Shown here: piece after piece, positions 44,273-56,258 of the stretch
How the letters are laid out: each line of letters opens with the position of its first letter
Numbering within the stretch: position 1 is the stretch's first letter
Assembly: GCF_016801865.2 (NCBI RefSeq)
Contig: NC_068939.1
Span: 88,145,396-88,209,395, forward strand
From: Culex pipiens pallens
Taxonomy: Eukaryota > Arthropoda > Insecta > Diptera > Culicidae
Reading direction: 5' to 3'
Length of the DNA stretch: 64,000 nt
Program-made: the position numbers and the translations under genes
Notes under the pieces: model-generated
What the model was told of the DNA's origin: nothing
What the model saw: the letters and a program-made list of their open reading frames with translations, nothing else
Databases searched by the model: none

Positions 44273-45512
44273 GCTAAATTATTCGTTCGCAAAAAATGGA
44301 ATGTCTGCAGTCAGTTTTCAGTCTTGACCTGGAACTCATCCGAGAATGTCCCACCCTTCAGTCGGTAATTTACAGCTAAACTTTGACTTTGTTGTTATTT
44401 CATTCCGCGTACAAAGATTTATTTTCACCCATAAACCTTAACTGTACGAATGTGGTCAGTTTTGCCACCTGGGATGTGTTTAGTGTCGTCGTCGCTGGAT
44501 GTCAGCCACAGGAGAAAGAAAGATCGATTTCAGAGCTCATTACGGTTCTCCGCGGTGCCGATAATAACCATTATACGAGCATGCATTCCCTCTGCCGTTC
44601 AGTAAGTGATCCATTCCATTTCTCCGGGTTGACTTTTGGCCTATCGAACGGAATGGCTTATCGACAGAGTTTTGGTAAGATGAAAATGTTGGTTAAAATT
44701 CATGTAATGGATTCGGACCATAATTGGACACAAGTTGGATTTCGAGAGCATAACTTTTTTGTTGTTGTAAGGGATAGTAATAAAATAAACCGGACATGTA
44801 TCAAAACGATCTGCATCAGTGTGTCAATCCGAAATCGTATTCATATTATTCAAATATTCACCTCTCATTTCTCCCTAATTACCAAATTAAGCGCTTCTGG
44901 TAGTCCCCTGATCCAACTCAGCATTTAAATCACCGATCACCGAAGATCGATACCTTCCCGTGACAATTTGTAGTCGATTTTCCAATCTCCAACCCAAAAG
45001 GAAGAAGCATTTGTAAAATATCTCCGTCACAGTTACTTCACCCAGATCTGTGACTGAGAGAGAATTCCCCCCAGCTGGAGGCGTCGAAAGAAAACCAACA
45101 ATCGGAAAGGTTTAAGGGGAGATTCGTGATGATCTAAATCAATAACGCACACAAAAATGCGTTATCTAATAGCTTTTAGAGCTTCCCATCGGTTGGCCCT
45201 TTTTTAAGAGGGGGGATCTAGAGGTGCCATAAATAACTCGATCTCGAAAGGGCCAATCAGCGATCTATACTTGAAGGCAGAATGCACACACATTGTCCGG
45301 TGGGGATGACAGTCAGGCACAAAAGTCACAGTTAGGTTTTACGATCGTCGCGTTACGTATTTGGAGATGTTTTCTCAAATTTCAGCCTAAACTTGCTGGG
45401 AGAGAACACCTTAGGAAGAACGATCAACTTTGAGGTGATGAGGACCGCCCAAGATTGTGATCTTAGACGAGAAATAGATGGTAAAGACGTTTGTGTCCTA
45501 AGTAACTATTCT
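44273..45512. other. Intergenic DNA
   Basis: A frame at 44383-44928 lacks an ATG start and any motif. The region 44930-45480 is GC-richer but has no gene I can support. Confidence 0.4.
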
Positions 45513-46466
45513 TTTTGCCTTCCTCACCTCACTGAGGAAAGGCTTTAAAATCACTCGAATGATGAAATTCTTAAATTGACCTCCTGGACCCACATTCACG
45601 TATACATATCGACTCAGAATAAAATTCTGAGCAAATGTCTGTGTGTGTGGTGGGGTGTTGATCAAATAAATTTGCACTGGATTATCTCGGCACTGGCTCA
45701 ACCGATTTTATCTGTTTTGATCTCATTCGATCCGTCTTGGGGTCCCATAAGTCGCTATTGAAAATTATAAAGTTTAGTTAAGTACTTAAAAAGTTATGCT
45801 AAAAAAATGATTTTAACAAAATACCGAAAGATATTTAAAAGGATGGTTATTGTAAGAAAACCCGGCATCTATATATTTTTAGAAAGGTATTCAAAAGACC
45901 TTTCCCACGAGTCTAAAATATTGAAGATCTGACAACCCTATCAAAAGTTATAAGCACTTAAGTGTAATTTATGCATTTTTTGGAGCCCGGATCTTAGATA
46001 TATTGATTAAAACGTTGTCCGGAAAAAAATTGCACTGGATTATCTCGGCACTGGCTCAACCTATTTTGTCTGTTTTGGTCTCACCTGATCCGTGGTGGGG
46101 TCCCATAAGTCGCTTTTGAAAATTATAAAGTTTAGTTAAGTACTTCAAAAGTTATGCTTAAAAAATGATTTTAACAAAAGTTCGATAGATATTTAAAAGG
46201 ATGGTTATTGTAAGAAAACCCGGCATCTATATATTTTTAGAAAGGTAATCAAAAGACCATTCCAACGAGTTCAATAGATTGAAGATCTGACAACCTTATC
46301 ATAAGTTGTAAGCACATAAGTGCCGTGAACTATGATGATCTGACTACCCAATCAGATGTTATGAATAATAAAATTGATTGAACACTGAAGGTCCGCCCTT
46401 TTGTGTCTATTTCGGAAAACATCACCCGCTAAATGTGCGGAAGGCACCAACCATTGGTGGATTAAG
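45513..46466 (+). mobile_element. Family B element, complete-looking copy (B3)
   Basis: It starts TTTTGCCTTCCTCACCTCAC and ends GGAAGGCACCAACCATTGGTGGATTAAG, the same two ends as B1 and B2. It contains a tandem duplication of about 358 bp (TTGCACTGGATTATCTCGGC at 45672 and 46030). It gives the empty-site sequence used to define the insertions in B1 and B2. Confidence 0.75.
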
Positions 46467-46802
46467 TAGCGTTTTATTTTTAAAATTGATCAAAATCATG
46501 ATTTCTAAGAAATGAAGAGGAAAAAGGGAATGAATTATTTTGAACTAAGATTTGAAAAACAAAAAATACCTGATACCTCAAAAACCAACAATCTAATCGT
46601 TCGTAAACAAAAACCAGCCAAATCTCTACAAACCATTCGCAAAATTGCATCGAGCCCGTCATGAAATATGTAAATTAAATTAACAAACGTGACACTAATT
46701 TCTGGTGGCCCGCAATCTGGCTGCAAACGAAGAAATGTTTCGCGCGACTTCATCATCATCCGTTTGCCATCAGGTCCAAATCAGCTGCGGTTTCTCACCG
46801 AC

Positions 46803-47273
46803 CTAAGAGCTCCAATCCAATCGCTCGTCGCTGTCTGGAAACAGGAAATTATCAATATTCTGCAGCATGTTTTGGCGATCAAATAAAACGAGACCCCCTC
46901 GATCGACGACTGTTACGACATCGCGGCCACGAAAGATCGAAAATCGACCGAAATTTATGCGCGATTTTCCCCTCCCCCTGCCAACCCCCGATCCGGTCCT
47001 GATTTTGAAAACGAGGAATTCTCTCCCATTTCCGTGGTGATGGTGACTCTTCTGGGAGTTTCCTGGCGCTGCCATCGAGATGTCGTCGAGGCGCGAAACT
47101 GTGACCTGATCGTGCGACGGCGGTTCGTCGTCGTCGGCCGTTTCGATCTTTTTATTACCGTTTAATGATAAGGCGGGCTGTTGAGATGAGGAGTGAGTGG
47201 GGTGCGGGAAGGTACTTGGGACCACTGGTAATGGAGACCTGGAGCTGCTCGTTGTGGCACTCTTGCTTTCCAT
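46803..47273 (-). CDS. Candidate coding exon, Ser/Thr-rich protein, function unknown
   Basis: An ATG in strong context (ACCTCCATGG) opens 156 codons. Residues 1-80 are polar: Ser/Thr/Pro-rich start MESKSATTSS, an acidic ADDDEPPSHDQ stretch, then a SHHHH run. Residues 85-156 have an Arg/Gly segment (GVGRGRGK) and end LDWSS. Composition is more like coding DNA than the surrounding AT-rich DNA. The second half may be intron read-through if a donor is used. No domain is recognised. It could be a first exon of a larger gene running left, or a chance frame. Confidence 0.4.
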   Translation of the reverse strand: MESKSATTSSSRSPLPVVPSTFPHPTHSSSQQPALSLNGNKKIETADDDEPPSHDQVTVSRLDDISMAAPGNSQKSHHHHGNGREFLVFKIRTGSGVGRGRGKSRINFGRFSIFRGRDVVTVVDRGGLVLFDRQNMLQNIDNFLFPDSDERLDWSS

Positions 47274-47960
47274 GGAGGTAACTTTGAAACACGGTGGCGA
47301 TTCCTTGCTTGGAATTCTTGAAGTTATTTTTTAACTAAATCTTATAGCGACTTTGACAGAAGCTCTGGCATCCGATCATCAACCAACATTTAAAAAAATT
47401 TGTTGAAATAGCCACCATGTAACCTCTGTTAGCTGATCGCAAAACGACTTTATGCCTTCTTCCGTTCCCTCTATCGCCATGGACTGCTAAATCGGCCTTC
47501 TCGAGTCGCGTTTCCTTTGTACCGCACAGAGGTCCAATGTAGACAAAACATTTTTATGCTATCCAGCAGCAGCAGGTTTACGACGGACGGAGTGGATCAT
47601 AAGCTGGGAACGGTGCGGTTGCGTCGAAACACAGGTCGATCGTGGTTGTTCGTGTTCCGTATCGGAAAGCGTAACAAAAGCGCGACATTTTTGCGCCGAT
47701 ACATCGAAGGGAAGCCAAGGGTTTTACAATGCGGTTGACGGGCAAAAAGTACATATTTTGTTTGAGGTGAAAAACCAACAAACATGATTTCGCACATTTT
47801 TATGCAACACTTACGATTTTTGTTGCTTAAGAAATCAAAAGTGAGAACAAAAGTAACAACAGAATCTGTTTTCTTATGTTTCATCTTTGAAGGTGCCTTA
47901 ACACAATGCTCGATGCCTCTGTGCTTCCTATCTGATTAGCAAAAGAGAGCACAGCATCTA
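47274..47960. other. Unique DNA upstream of the 47273 candidate exon
   Basis: It would be the promoter side of the minus-strand candidate. Short open frames at 47517-47884 on both strands have no recognisable motif. No TATA box is clear. Confidence 0.35.
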
Positions 47961-48179
47961 CACAGAAAAAAAAATCATGGTAATATTACATCTGAGAAGG
48001 GGTGCATCTTTTATGTCAGAGAAAAGGTGTAATTTTACCTCTGGAAATATGTAATTTTACTACTTTGCTTGTGTAATGTCACTTTTTCAGTCTAAATTGA
48101 GTTAAAATTACATCATAAAAGACGTAATATTCAACCTTCCAAAATTACAGCTTCCAAATTTACATTATTTTTTACTGTG
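47961..48179. mobile_element. 219-bp MITE with TA target site
   Basis: CACAGAAAAAAAAATCATGG at 47961 is mirrored by AAATAATGTAAA...TTTTTTACTGTG-type sequence ending at 48179. TA flanks both sides (47959-47960 and 48180-48181). The interior reiterates TGTAATTTTAC-like words. Tc1/mariner-type target choice is suggested. Confidence 0.75.
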
Positions 48180-48416
48180 TAGCTGTCAAAAATAAAAAAA
48201 GATACATTGTACAGCGACAAAAACGACACGTTTTAGCTGATAGGTTATTTTAATTACACCGACCAACAAAATGTCTGCGCAGGATCAACTCAAGGGGAAG
48301 CATAAAGTTTGGGGTTCCCAGAAACACGTGCATTTTGAATTTTTAAAAAAATATTTAGACTGGGCTGAATGGTTTTTCTCCAAATTTTGTATGGAGAGCT
48401 AGTGCTGTTCGCTACT

Positions 48417-50332
48417 GAGCAAATCTCTAGAAAATCGGTATTTTTTAATTTTATGTTTTGTATTTTTTAATTCGGCTGAAACTTTTTTGGTGCCTTCGGT
48501 ATGCCCAAAGAATTTTTTTCATCATTGGTTTGTCCATATAATTTTCCATACAAATTTGGCAGCTGCCCATACAAAAAAAGATCTATGAAAATTCGAACAT
48601 CCGTATCTTATGGAGGAATTTTTTGATCGATTTGGTGTCTTCGGCAAAGTTGTAGGTATGGATAAGGACTACATACTAAATGATACACGGTAATAACAAT
48701 ATTGGTGAATTTTAATGTCATTTTTTTTTAATGATTGCGCGTCATTATCGTGTTAGCAGCAGCGCCGGGAAGATGGATTTTTGTGGTGTTCTTTTTGTGC
48801 TGTATTCGTGATCGTGTTCATGTCGAATTATGTGGAAGGTGCGAAGCCGCGTGTTAGGATTCTTGTGTCTTTGTTGTTTTATTTGTGTTTCCATTTGGAG
48901 TATTAGTTTTTAAATTATTTTAATTTTTACAGCTTCCTGGAATTATTTTAAATTAAATGTCTACATGTAAATTTATCTACTCACTATATGATTTATTTAA
49001 ATGTTCATATTATTCCTTATCCTATTCCTTTCCTGTAACATACCATCTCCTCATACCATATATGATCAAATTGCTTAAATTAACGAAACTTTCTAAAACA
49101 GCATGGGAGCATTTATATTTTAAATTACTTTTTTTTTGCAGCTTCCTGGAATCATCTTGATTGTATTTATTATATTTATCATATTCATTATATTTATTCT
49201 ATTTACTATTTTTATTAAATTTATTATTTATCATTATTACAAAACTATATGCTTATTAGATAATACACTACAGACTCACATTTACACTTACAAACATTCA
49301 AATCATTTAATACATTACGCATTCAACCATTTTCATCGGCCCGATGAAATTCCCCTAACCCCCATTCCAAACCTCCCAAAAATATTCCGTTCACTTTTAA
49401 AAGTCGCATGGGTTCCCTGCACTTTTGCCACTAGTGAACAACAAAAACATCCCCTCCCAAATCCCCACGGGACTGTATGGGCGTAGCCTTGGAGCACAGT
49501 TTGGAAATGTACGTTCTTAGGTATTCTTGGTTGTACCGGGCAGCAATCAAATTGTCTAAGAATATTGAATTGATCATTGTGGCACCCTCTACAGCGTGGT
49601 GCAGACCCGTTATGCTATGCTATGCTATGCTATGCTATGCTATTTTAATGTCACTTTTTTTAATTTTCTGATATGTTTAAGGGGACATCAAATGCAAATT
49701 TTTCAGAAATTTCAAGAACGAACAAAAAATGTTTGACCGAGTTATACATTTTTGAATCAATACTGATTTTTAAAAAAAATCGAAACATAAGTAGTAAAAT
49801 AGTAAAATCGAATTTGCAATCAAAAAGTACTTTAGTGAAATTTTGATAAAGAGCACCGTTTTCAAGTTATAGCCATTTTTAGGTAATTTTATTGAAAAAA
49901 GTCACAGTTATTATTTTTTTGATTAGTGCACATGTTTGCCCACCATTGAAAAAAATAATTTTGAAAAGATGAGTAAATTCTCAAAAAGCAACAAGTGAAA
50001 TTTAAAATCACCATTTTTTAACCGTGTATTATGTTTTTTCAGTGTAGTCCTTATCCATACGATCCAGCGATGACGTTGATTCAACGATTAACAGCATTAA
50101 TACCTACAACTTTGCCGAAGACACCAAATCGATGAAAAAAATTCTTCAAAAGATACTGATTTTGGAATTTTCATATATCAATTTCAACAGCTGCCAAATT
50201 TGTATAGAAAATAATATGAACAAACTAATGATGCAAAATGGCTTCTTTGGGCATACCGAAGGCACCAAAAAAGTTTCAGCCGGATCAAAGAATACAAAAA
50301 AATCGAATGACCGAAATCTCTGAGAATTGCTC
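48417..50332. mobile_element. Foldback element, family A (copy A3), with a nested retroelement
   Basis: The ends are GAGCAAATCTCTAGAAAATCGG at 48417 and, inverted, GAGCAATTCTCAGAGATTTCGG ending at 50332. Arm sequence matches A1 (e.g. AAACTTTTTTGGTGCCTTCGG; AAAGTTTCAGCCGG on the right). The core GTGTCTTCGGCAAAGTTGTA lies at 48635-48654, inverted at 50105-50124. It is interrupted at 48721-49641. Confidence 0.78.
48733..49641 (+). mobile_element. Nested non-LTR/SINE-like retroinsertion with TATGC tail
   Basis: It ends in about five TATGC units at 49611-49641. ATTTTAATGTCA is repeated exactly on both sides (48709-48720 and 49642-49653), and with one mismatch the match extends through the following T run to about 22 bp. 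Inside, the phrase CAGCTTCCTGGAATYAT occurs at about 48930 and 49139, a duplication of about 209 bp. No reverse transcriptase frame is present, so it is a short or 5'-truncated copy. Confidence 0.75.
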
Positions 50333-50412
50333 AAATGCATAAAAACTGATCAAAATGTAAACTAAACTGTCTCAATATTATGAAATTAAAAAAAAATACC
50401 ATAAATCTATCA

Positions 50413-52043
50413 GAGCAATTCTCTACCAAAACCGGAAATGGATTTTATTCGTATTTTTTGATTTGGCTCAAACTTTGTGGGGGCCTTCCCTATGACCAAA
50501 TAAGCTATTTTGTGTCATTGGTTCACCCATACAAGTCTCCATACAATTTTGGCTGCTGTCCATACAAAAATGGTATGTAAATATTCAAACAACTTTTGAG
50601 TGAATTTTCTGATCAATTTGGTGTCTTCGGCAAAGTTGTAGGTATTGTTGAGGACAATTGAGAAAAAATAGGTACACGAAAAAAAATTGAGGATTTTTTA
50701 ATCAACTTTTTTTTCACTTAAACTCAATTTCTCAAAATACGTATTTTTTGATTTTCGAGATTTTTTGATATGTTTTAGGGGACAAAAATCCGCAACTTTT
50801 GAGCCATAGAGAAACATGGTCAAAAAATCTGCCGCCAAGTTATGAATTTTTGAAAAAAATAGTGATTTTCGGAAAAAATCAAAATTTCATGCAAAAACAA
50901 ATTTGACGTTATTTTTTAATGCAAAATTGAATTTGCAATCGAAAACTACTTTACAGATTTTTTGATAAAGAGCTCCGTTTTCAAGATATAGCCACCGAAA
51001 GTTTGATTTTAGCGAAATATTTGCAGTTTTTCGATTTTTAAAAATAGTGACCATGAGTGACCATTTCTAAAAATATTTTTTTTTGAAAGTTCAGATCAAG
51101 ACTAGCATTATAAATGGGCGTAATATTCAATGTTTGGCCCTTCTGAAATGTTAGTCTTGATTTAAAAAATTTCAAAATATTTTTTTCGAAAAGATCGGAA
51201 AATTTCACGAATGTTTCATGTTTTAACATTGAAAATCGGACCATTAGTTGCTGAGATATCGACATTAGAAAATGGTGAGTTGTTTGGGCAAGACTTAGAA
51301 AACTTCAATTTTCGTGTTTCTTTTTCTTAAAGCGGCTGTATGTCAACAACCCGAGGTCCAATCTTTAATGTTCTGAATATTTTTAGAAATGGTCACTCAT
51401 GTTCACTATTTTTAAAAATTGAAAAACTACAAATATTTCGCTAAAATCAAACTTTTGGGGGCCTATATCTTGAAAACGGAGCTCTTTATCAAAAAATCTC
51501 TAAAGTAGTTTTCGATTGCAAATTCAATTTTGCAATGAAAAATAACGTTAAATTTGTTTTTGCATGAAATTTCATTTTTTTCCAAAAATCATATTTTTTA
51601 CAAAAATTTATAACTCGGCGGCAGATTTTTTGACCATGTTTCTCTATGGCTCAAAAGTTGCAGATTTTTGTCCCCTAAAACATATCAAAAAATCTCGAAA
51701 ATAAAAAAATACGATCTTAGAAATTACGTATTAGTGAAAAAAATTGATTTAAAAAATCTGCAATTTTTTTTCCGTGTACCTATTTCTTTCTCAATAGTCC
51801 TCAATAATACCTACAACTTTGGCGAAGATACCAAATTGATCAGAAAATTCACTCAAAAGTTGTTTGAATATTTACATACCATTTTTGTATCGACAGCAGC
51901 CAAAATTGTATGGAGACTTGTATGGGTGAACCAATGACACAAAATAGCTTATTTGGTCATAGGGAAGGCCCCTTCAAAAACCAAATCAAAAAATACAAAA
52001 CATAAAAATGATCGAAATCGGCCGATTTCGTAGACAGTTGCTC
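50413..52043. mobile_element. 1.63-kb foldback element related to family A (copy A2)
   Basis: The ends are GAGCAATTCTCTACCAAAAC at 50413 and, inverted, GAGCAACTGTCTACGAAATC ending at 52043. The arms pair from the ends to about 51076 and 51379 (centre near 51227). The loop (51078-51372) contains one half of the family A inner sequence. Possible 4-bp flank ATCA on both sides. The shared core is at 50621-50640 and, inverted with changes, at about 51812-51831. Confidence 0.75.
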
Positions 52044-54229
52044 ATCATATATCATAAAAGTTTGAAAAAAATAAATTTCTAGAAGGTTTTTTTCAATCTT
52101 TTTTTAATGCAAAAAGAATAGTTTCAAATATTTTGTTATCTAAAGTTTTTAAGTGATGATTGCTCAAAAGTCAGCAAGTAATCATTTTCTACGCACTCTT
52201 CCTCTTGCCAAAACGGGTTGTTTGTCTTTATCCACCTAGATAAAGAACGTGCTGAAAATAATAGTTATAAAATCAATTTTTATCTTGTTACACTTCCCCT
52301 GGTCAAGATCGACGTCTTTGACGTTTTGGTGATTGCAGTCCTAAATATTAAACGTATGAATTTTGATTAAATCGATTGGTTAAAAATAAAACTGTGAATA
52401 TTTGCATTTTCACTTTGACCCAATCTCACCCCCCAGACCCAATGTAAAATTGGTACTAAAATTGTAGGAATTGTGCATTGATACCAATCAGTTGGAAATA
52501 AAAAGGGAAAGAGGTTCTTGAACATTGGTCAAGGTGGAAATGTAGCGAAATAGGTTGATAATCACTGCACAATTTTTAAGGAAATTTTTGATTTTAAAAA
52601 TATGTTGGGTTTACTAATGTTTTCAAAATGTTCGTCATTAATTTTCCAACAATATTTTTTAGAAGTTAAACCCATTTTTTCATCGTAATGGACTTTAAAT
52701 ACAAGCATCATTTTCATGTTATTTTAAAGACTGTTGTTTTCATATTGATGTGGTATTTATCTTTGTCTTTCGCTGAGAATATATTTTATGCTTAGCTAAG
52801 ATTTTTTTTAAAAACTTAAGAAAAAACGTCATCAAACTCCATTTTCGGAGCTTCAGTTTTTTTTGTCGCTATCGTCTGGGTAGCTATTTTAAAATTTTAG
52901 AATACTTCTTTTTCAAGTTCTTGTTATTTAAAATATGCATCTATAATTGGAAACACTACTCCATACTGTTAACACAGAGGTGTCAACCACATCGTACACA
53001 TGTCCGTCCAAAACGAAAAAAACTCCTTTTCTGGCATCATCAACAGCAACGGTTAATGCAGTTGTCAACACCCTCCGCATGAGGCGCGCAAATTTTATGA
53101 CCTGATGAACACAGGCACCTTATCTTGCGCCACCTGAACAACAGTCATCATACGTGTGCACCCCTTACGGTTACCTCCTTCGTCAGGACCAAAAGAAAGC
53201 CAAATCAAAATGAGCTGAGAAAAAACGCCCCTCGGAACTACGCTCCACAAAACCCGAACCCAAAATCTGTAATTTTTCCCTCCCCATGGGACTTTGCCGC
53301 GCGCTTTCTTGGGACCGAAATTATCCCGAGCCAAAAACTACCGCGCAATCAACCCGATCTTACAAGGATGTTGCTAATAAAAATCGAAAGTTCGCGCTGA
53401 AAAAAAAAATCGGACCACAAAAAACATCAACCGACAACTACAACTCAGACCCAGTCAATTAAATTACAATAAAATCAGTCTGCGGTTCGTTGTCTCTGCG
53501 CCCCGAGAGATGAGTCCGGTGCACGGGTGAAATCGAAAGGTGCGCTACCACACCTTGGTCCATGCCCCGGCCACCCCTCGGGGAAACTCACGGAACATGA
53601 ACGCGCACGTGAACTTGTGCCAATTCTTCGCGCTTTTCTGGCCAAAAACGCCCGTGGAACAACAGGTCGTCGCTGCTGGGCAGCAGGTTTTCCGATTTTT
53701 TTTGGGAAGGTTGTTGCTGGCCAAAATTGGCTGGGTCTTGGGACCAAGTAAGACAAAAGAAGGTAGCTTGGGTGAAGTGCACGGAAAATAATGATTTTGG
53801 TGAACTTGATTTGAACAATGTCTTCCATGAGTTGGTTAGTAGTACGAAGATAGTGGTGAGAAGTCAACTCTTTTTTCCGTGTTGGTATCTCCCCCCAAAT
53901 CTTCAACTCATTAATTCATCCGTGGGAGTCGTCGTGGCCAAGTGAGTGGCCAAATGCCGACCAGTCTGTCGTTACAGTTTCCTTTTACGAGTTGAGATCT
54001 CCCTTGGGAGGGAAGGGCACTTGAACCCCGACCGTGGACCATCTGGACCACTCGAAAGGAAATTGGACTTGACAAAATTGTTGCAACATCTCTCCAGGGA
54101 CAGACATTTACATGCGGAACTAATTGACCAAAGCCGCCACCGGAGCTGGACGGATGGATTACGCCAGCAGAAAATTGAATTGAGCAGGTCGTTTTTTGTG
54201 GTTGCTTAAGAAACAATAAATTTGGCACC
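52044..54229. other. Intergenic DNA
   Basis: AT-rich to 53000, then GC-richer with competing frames (53475-53906 minus, 53125-53400 plus, 53911-54228 minus) that show no motif. A piece at 52413-52445 resembles the 32981-33095 MITE. No gene is supported. Confidence 0.4.
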
Positions 54230-54520
54230 TGTTTTTTTTTTGGAAATTAAATATGTCTTTATTAAACTTTCTTATAATAATTACATTTCATTTACATTCT
54301 AAGTGGTATGGCTAAATGCTCTTCATCTTTGTTGTATTTTTCGTTTTATTATTACTGTTCACATTCATTCATTTATTTCAAATGGTTTTACATTTTTGCA
54401 TTTAATCGAATACATTTGGGTAAAAAAAAAAAAGAAAAAAAAATACTTTAACAACTAATCCTAACTTAAAACTAAAACAGTAAATTCATTGAAATATTCA
54501 AAATCATTAGAACGAGTAAA
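54230..54520 (-). terminator. 3' UTR with poly(A) signal and A tract of the Gag-like gene
   Basis: On the minus strand AATAAA-type signal (TTTAATAAAGACAT) is at about 54258-54265, followed about 17 bp later by ten genomic A residues (T run at 54232-54241). A genomic A tract right after a poly(A) signal is what a retrotransposed copy would leave. Confidence 0.65.
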
Positions 54521-55279
54521 CTACGAACTGTATTTCAAGATAAATCCTCCAAGCGTTCTTACTTGTTCCGCACGAGTTTTGCAACCACGCAGTGTTGTTG
54601 TCATCTCGATGAAAATGTTCAGAAGTTCTTGTGGTGAAAACAGGTCACTGCTGCCTTCATCCATTGATGCTGGTTGGTTTTCCCTCGGTTGCTGACTGAA
54701 GCCAGGAGGTGTTGTATTCTCTGCAACTTTTTGCCGCTGATTCAACGGCAATGGCTGCAGATTTGGAACCACTCGAACAGATCCCGCTCCAGGTGACGCC
54801 AAAGCAGGAAAATCCACGTCCGTGAAAGTTGGTGGTGTTTTGCGACGATTTGGTTGGTGCCTCGTCGTCGCTTGCTGCCGAATTTTTACAAACTCAGCTC
54901 GTTTTGGGCAGCTTCGATTCTTGGTAGAATGGTCGCCGCCGCAATTGAAGCATTTATTTGGCACCTGTGGTTTTGGGCATCCGATTGGACTCTTGAGACC
55001 GGGGTGATGATTCCGCAAACAATGTAGCCTCTTTGTTGCAGATGAACGGTCACTGGAATTACTTCTGGAAATTGAATCCAGTTGCAATGATCTGTGAAAT
55101 TGGGTTGATCTATGAAGGGGGGAATCTAAAATTGAAATGTTATACAAGAATGGGCTTGCTTAATTGTTGTTTGGAGAAAGTTTACTGTTAGTCCTGATTT
55201 GTAAGCTTAAATTTAAATAAAATTCCTTACAAATTCAAATACCTGAATCGAGGTCAAAACCAAACCAAAACGAGGCCAT
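54521..55279 (-). CDS. Jockey-type Gag-like zinc-knuckle protein with a probable intron, no reverse transcriptase
   Basis: The main frame (54521-55125) joins a 5' exon 55243-55279 across a 117-bp intron (donor CAG|GTATTT at 55242, acceptor TTTTAG ending 55126). The join keeps frame and gives 213 residues starting MASFWFGFDLDS. Near residue 70 is the knuckle C-x2-C-x3-H-x6-C (CFNCGGDHSTKNRSC), typical of the last knuckle in Jockey-clade ORF1; an earlier Cys/His cluster (HCLRNHHP...GCP) precedes it. FTDVDFPAL and the C-terminal LLNIFIEM...CKTRAEQ...KY block are also ORF1-like. Normally ORF2 with endonuclease and reverse transcriptase follows; here the 3' UTR follows at once. It may be a Gag-only element, an internal-deletion copy, or a host gene derived from Gag. 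The knuckle is certain, the intron is inference, and more 5' exons are possible. Confidence 0.68.
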
Positions 55280-56258
55280 GTCAACGAAGAAAGTCCAAAG
55301 TTGCTTTCTGAAACGCAACAATCAAGTGGCGTGTCTTCCTGTCATCCCGAGTCAAAGGAGTTGAGAGATGCAGCAGCACATTTCAGAACAAACAGAAGAA
55401 GACTGCAACGGAAAGGGGTTGCGTCGAGTAACACTTTACGACCGACTTCTCAGTTAAGCGGTGTCAAGCGGTCGTCCCACGATTACGTAGCTCGAAGGTT
55501 ATTTTGAGGATATGAGCACCTGTGTTTGTAGTTTATGGATGACCCCTGCAGTGAGGAACGCTGCGTGCATAGTCTAATGTGAAAAGCCAATAGAAAAGTG
55601 ACAGTGGGCTCGATTTCCTGTCTGTGTGCAGAATCTTGGCCAATTTGCTTGCCGCAGCCATCACTTATGTCGATGCTCAGCTACCCACTTAACTACGACG
55701 GTGTCGTTACGGTAGGGTGGTTCCAAGAGATGACCTGACCATTGGAATTGATTTGTTCAACTCTATTTTGTGACCACCCTAACCCCGCAGTAAAGTGCAC
55801 TTTGGAGACAACTCTGTGAGTCTGAACCTGCATTTTCTTGCACTTCCATCTGCTCTTCAGAATTGTCTTCAGATGGGCAAAGTTCGGATGCCAATTTGCG
55901 TTTGACCTTATTTCGCGCGAGGCATCTTTTCTATGCCATCAGCCTCAAAAAAAGTGCACGGTAAGCGATCTGGTGCACATTTATGAGAGTGCATTACAGT
56001 TTTTCTCCTCTTCTTCTTCAGCAATTGCAACAACTCCCTTTTTGATGGGCATCTGAATGTCTGGGTGCAACAAAGTAATGTTGAAAACGAGGAATATGTG
56101 TGTGCGTGTTAAGTGCTGATGAAAGGCTCGTGGCACTTGCCGATGATTGAGTGCAATTAGATTAGAGGCGGTTTGGTGCGGAGTTCAACATTGTTGGAAA
56201 CTGCAAGCTCAGATCGTATGATTGTGAATTGATTTGATTAGGTAAGAATGTTGGAGAT
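55280..56258. other. Unique DNA between the Gag-like gene and the terminal satellite
   Basis: No recognised gene. Short frames (55301-55507, 55838-56056) lack motifs. Confidence 0.4.

Noticed and set aside
44383..44928. 181-codon frame after the NYN gene
   Set aside because: It starts at a non-ATG codon, has no motif and ends in low-complexity sequence.
53475..53906. 143-codon minus-strand frame in a GC-rich patch
   Set aside because: Overlaps three other open frames and has no domain or start context that favours it.
54221..54967. ATTTGGCACCTG at 54220-54231 and 54956-54967 as a target duplication of the Gag-like element
   Set aside because: The second copy lies inside the continuous Gag frame, so it cannot mark the element's 5' edge; taken as coincidence.
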